From: Candidatus Omnitrophota bacterium
GTDB taxonomy: Bacteria > Omnitrophota > Koll11 > Zapsychrales > Aceulaceae
Direction of reading: 5' to 3'
Length of the DNA: 14,625 nt
Assembly (NCBI GenBank): GCA_029931885.1
Contig: JAOZRJ010000013.1
Span: 1-14,625, forward strand
Shown here one piece after another: positions 14,422 through 14,625 of this stretch. Under the pieces are notes generated by a model, which was not told the DNA's origin, did not search any database, and saw only the letters and a program-made list of their open reading frames with translations. Within the stretch, counting starts at the first letter, position 1, and every line of letters starts with the position of its first letter. Position numbers and translations under genes: made by a program.

Positions 14422-14625
14422 TCGGCAACTGCTCCTTCTGAAAGTCCTTTAATAATATGTTTTTCCATAAAAAGATAAACCAAAATAACCGGAGCTACAG
14501 TAATCGTTAATCCCGCCATCAATAAAGGATAATCGACACTATGCGATCCTTGAAAAACCATCAACCCTCGCTGTAACGGCATAAGCGATTTATCATTCAA
14601 AAGTAAAAGCGCTAAAATATATTCA
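14418..14625 (-). CDS. Carbohydrate ABC transporter permease, MalG type (C-terminal 68 residues only)
   Basis: The frame is open at the window edge and ends in TGA at 14420-14418. The 68 visible residues match the C-terminus of MalG-type inner-membrane permeases of CUT1 sugar importers: EYILALLLLND, then LMVFQGSHSVDYPLLMAGLT, a final membrane helix (TITVAPVILVYLFMEKHI) and the closing KGLSEGAVAE. The EAA loop that contacts the ATPase lies outside the window. The stop overlaps the hydrolase start by four bases (ATGA), so import and hydrolysis are translationally linked. The solute-binding protein and the partner permease are probably further along the minus-strand operon, beyond base 14625. 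The substrate cannot be inferred from this piece. Confidence 0.88.
   Translation of the reverse strand, partial: EYILALLLLNDKSLMPLQRGLMVFQGSHSVDYPLLMAGLTITVAPVILVYLFMEKHIIKGLSEGAVAE

Noticed and set aside
1..14625. tRNA, rRNA, CRISPR, insertion sequence or phage genes
   Set aside because: Gaps between genes are short. No cloverleaf, regularly spaced repeat or transposase/integrase-like protein was found.

Overview
The window is AT-rich DNA from a bacterium, probably a Gram-negative (diderm), uncultured lineage. The diderm call rests on a lipoprotein with a clear lipobox, several secreted proteins and a membrane-anchored coiled-coil protein. The overall style (AT-rich, secreted helical-repeat proteins next to glycoside hydrolases, GPH-type sugar symporter) recalls Omnitrophota-like genomes, but that is inference. 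The genetic code looks standard: TGA ends the VTT membrane protein and the ABC permease. There is no rRNA, tRNA, CRISPR array, phage gene or transposase.

Layout. (1) 1-1559, minus: 5' part of leuS. (2) 1767-4193, plus: the only plus-strand unit, a GPH-family sugar:cation symporter followed 18 bp later by an unassigned 313-aa protein with a possible GT-A-like DxD motif. It ends at a perfect 18-bp inverted repeat (4221-4258) that serves as a terminator in both directions. (3) 4275-4748, minus: a pyruvoyl-type decarboxylase of the AdoMet decarboxylase family. (4) 7844-4894, minus: a compact operon from a good sigma70-type promoter (7893-7921): a 56-aa two-helix membrane protein, mnmG, a VTT/TVP38 membrane protein and a 67-aa zinc-ribbon membrane protein. 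The last three overlap one another. (5) 10246-7963, minus: a membrane-anchored coiled-coil protein followed by a LacI-family regulator gene interrupted by one in-frame TGA. (6) 14625-10428, minus: a carbohydrate operon containing the end of a MalG-type ABC permease (ATGA overlap), a 775-aa secreted clan GH-A hydrolase, a 284-aa secreted two-repeat protein and a 210-aa lipoprotein. It ends at a hairpin terminator (10375-10405).

How the genes work together. The distal region looks like a glycan uptake and processing locus: secreted hydrolase, sugar import, lipoprotein with a possible jelly-roll domain, and a nearby sugar-type repressor. Its most distinctive trait is a helical domain of about 115 residues that occurs once at the N-terminus of the hydrolase and twice in the neighbouring secreted protein, with conserved cysteines. 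The symporter plus 313-aa gene is a second carbohydrate unit. The leuS and mnmG parts are housekeeping genes. The best candidates for something undescribed are the shared-domain hydrolase/repeat pair, the transporter-linked 313-aa protein and the divergent AdoMetDC-like enzyme.
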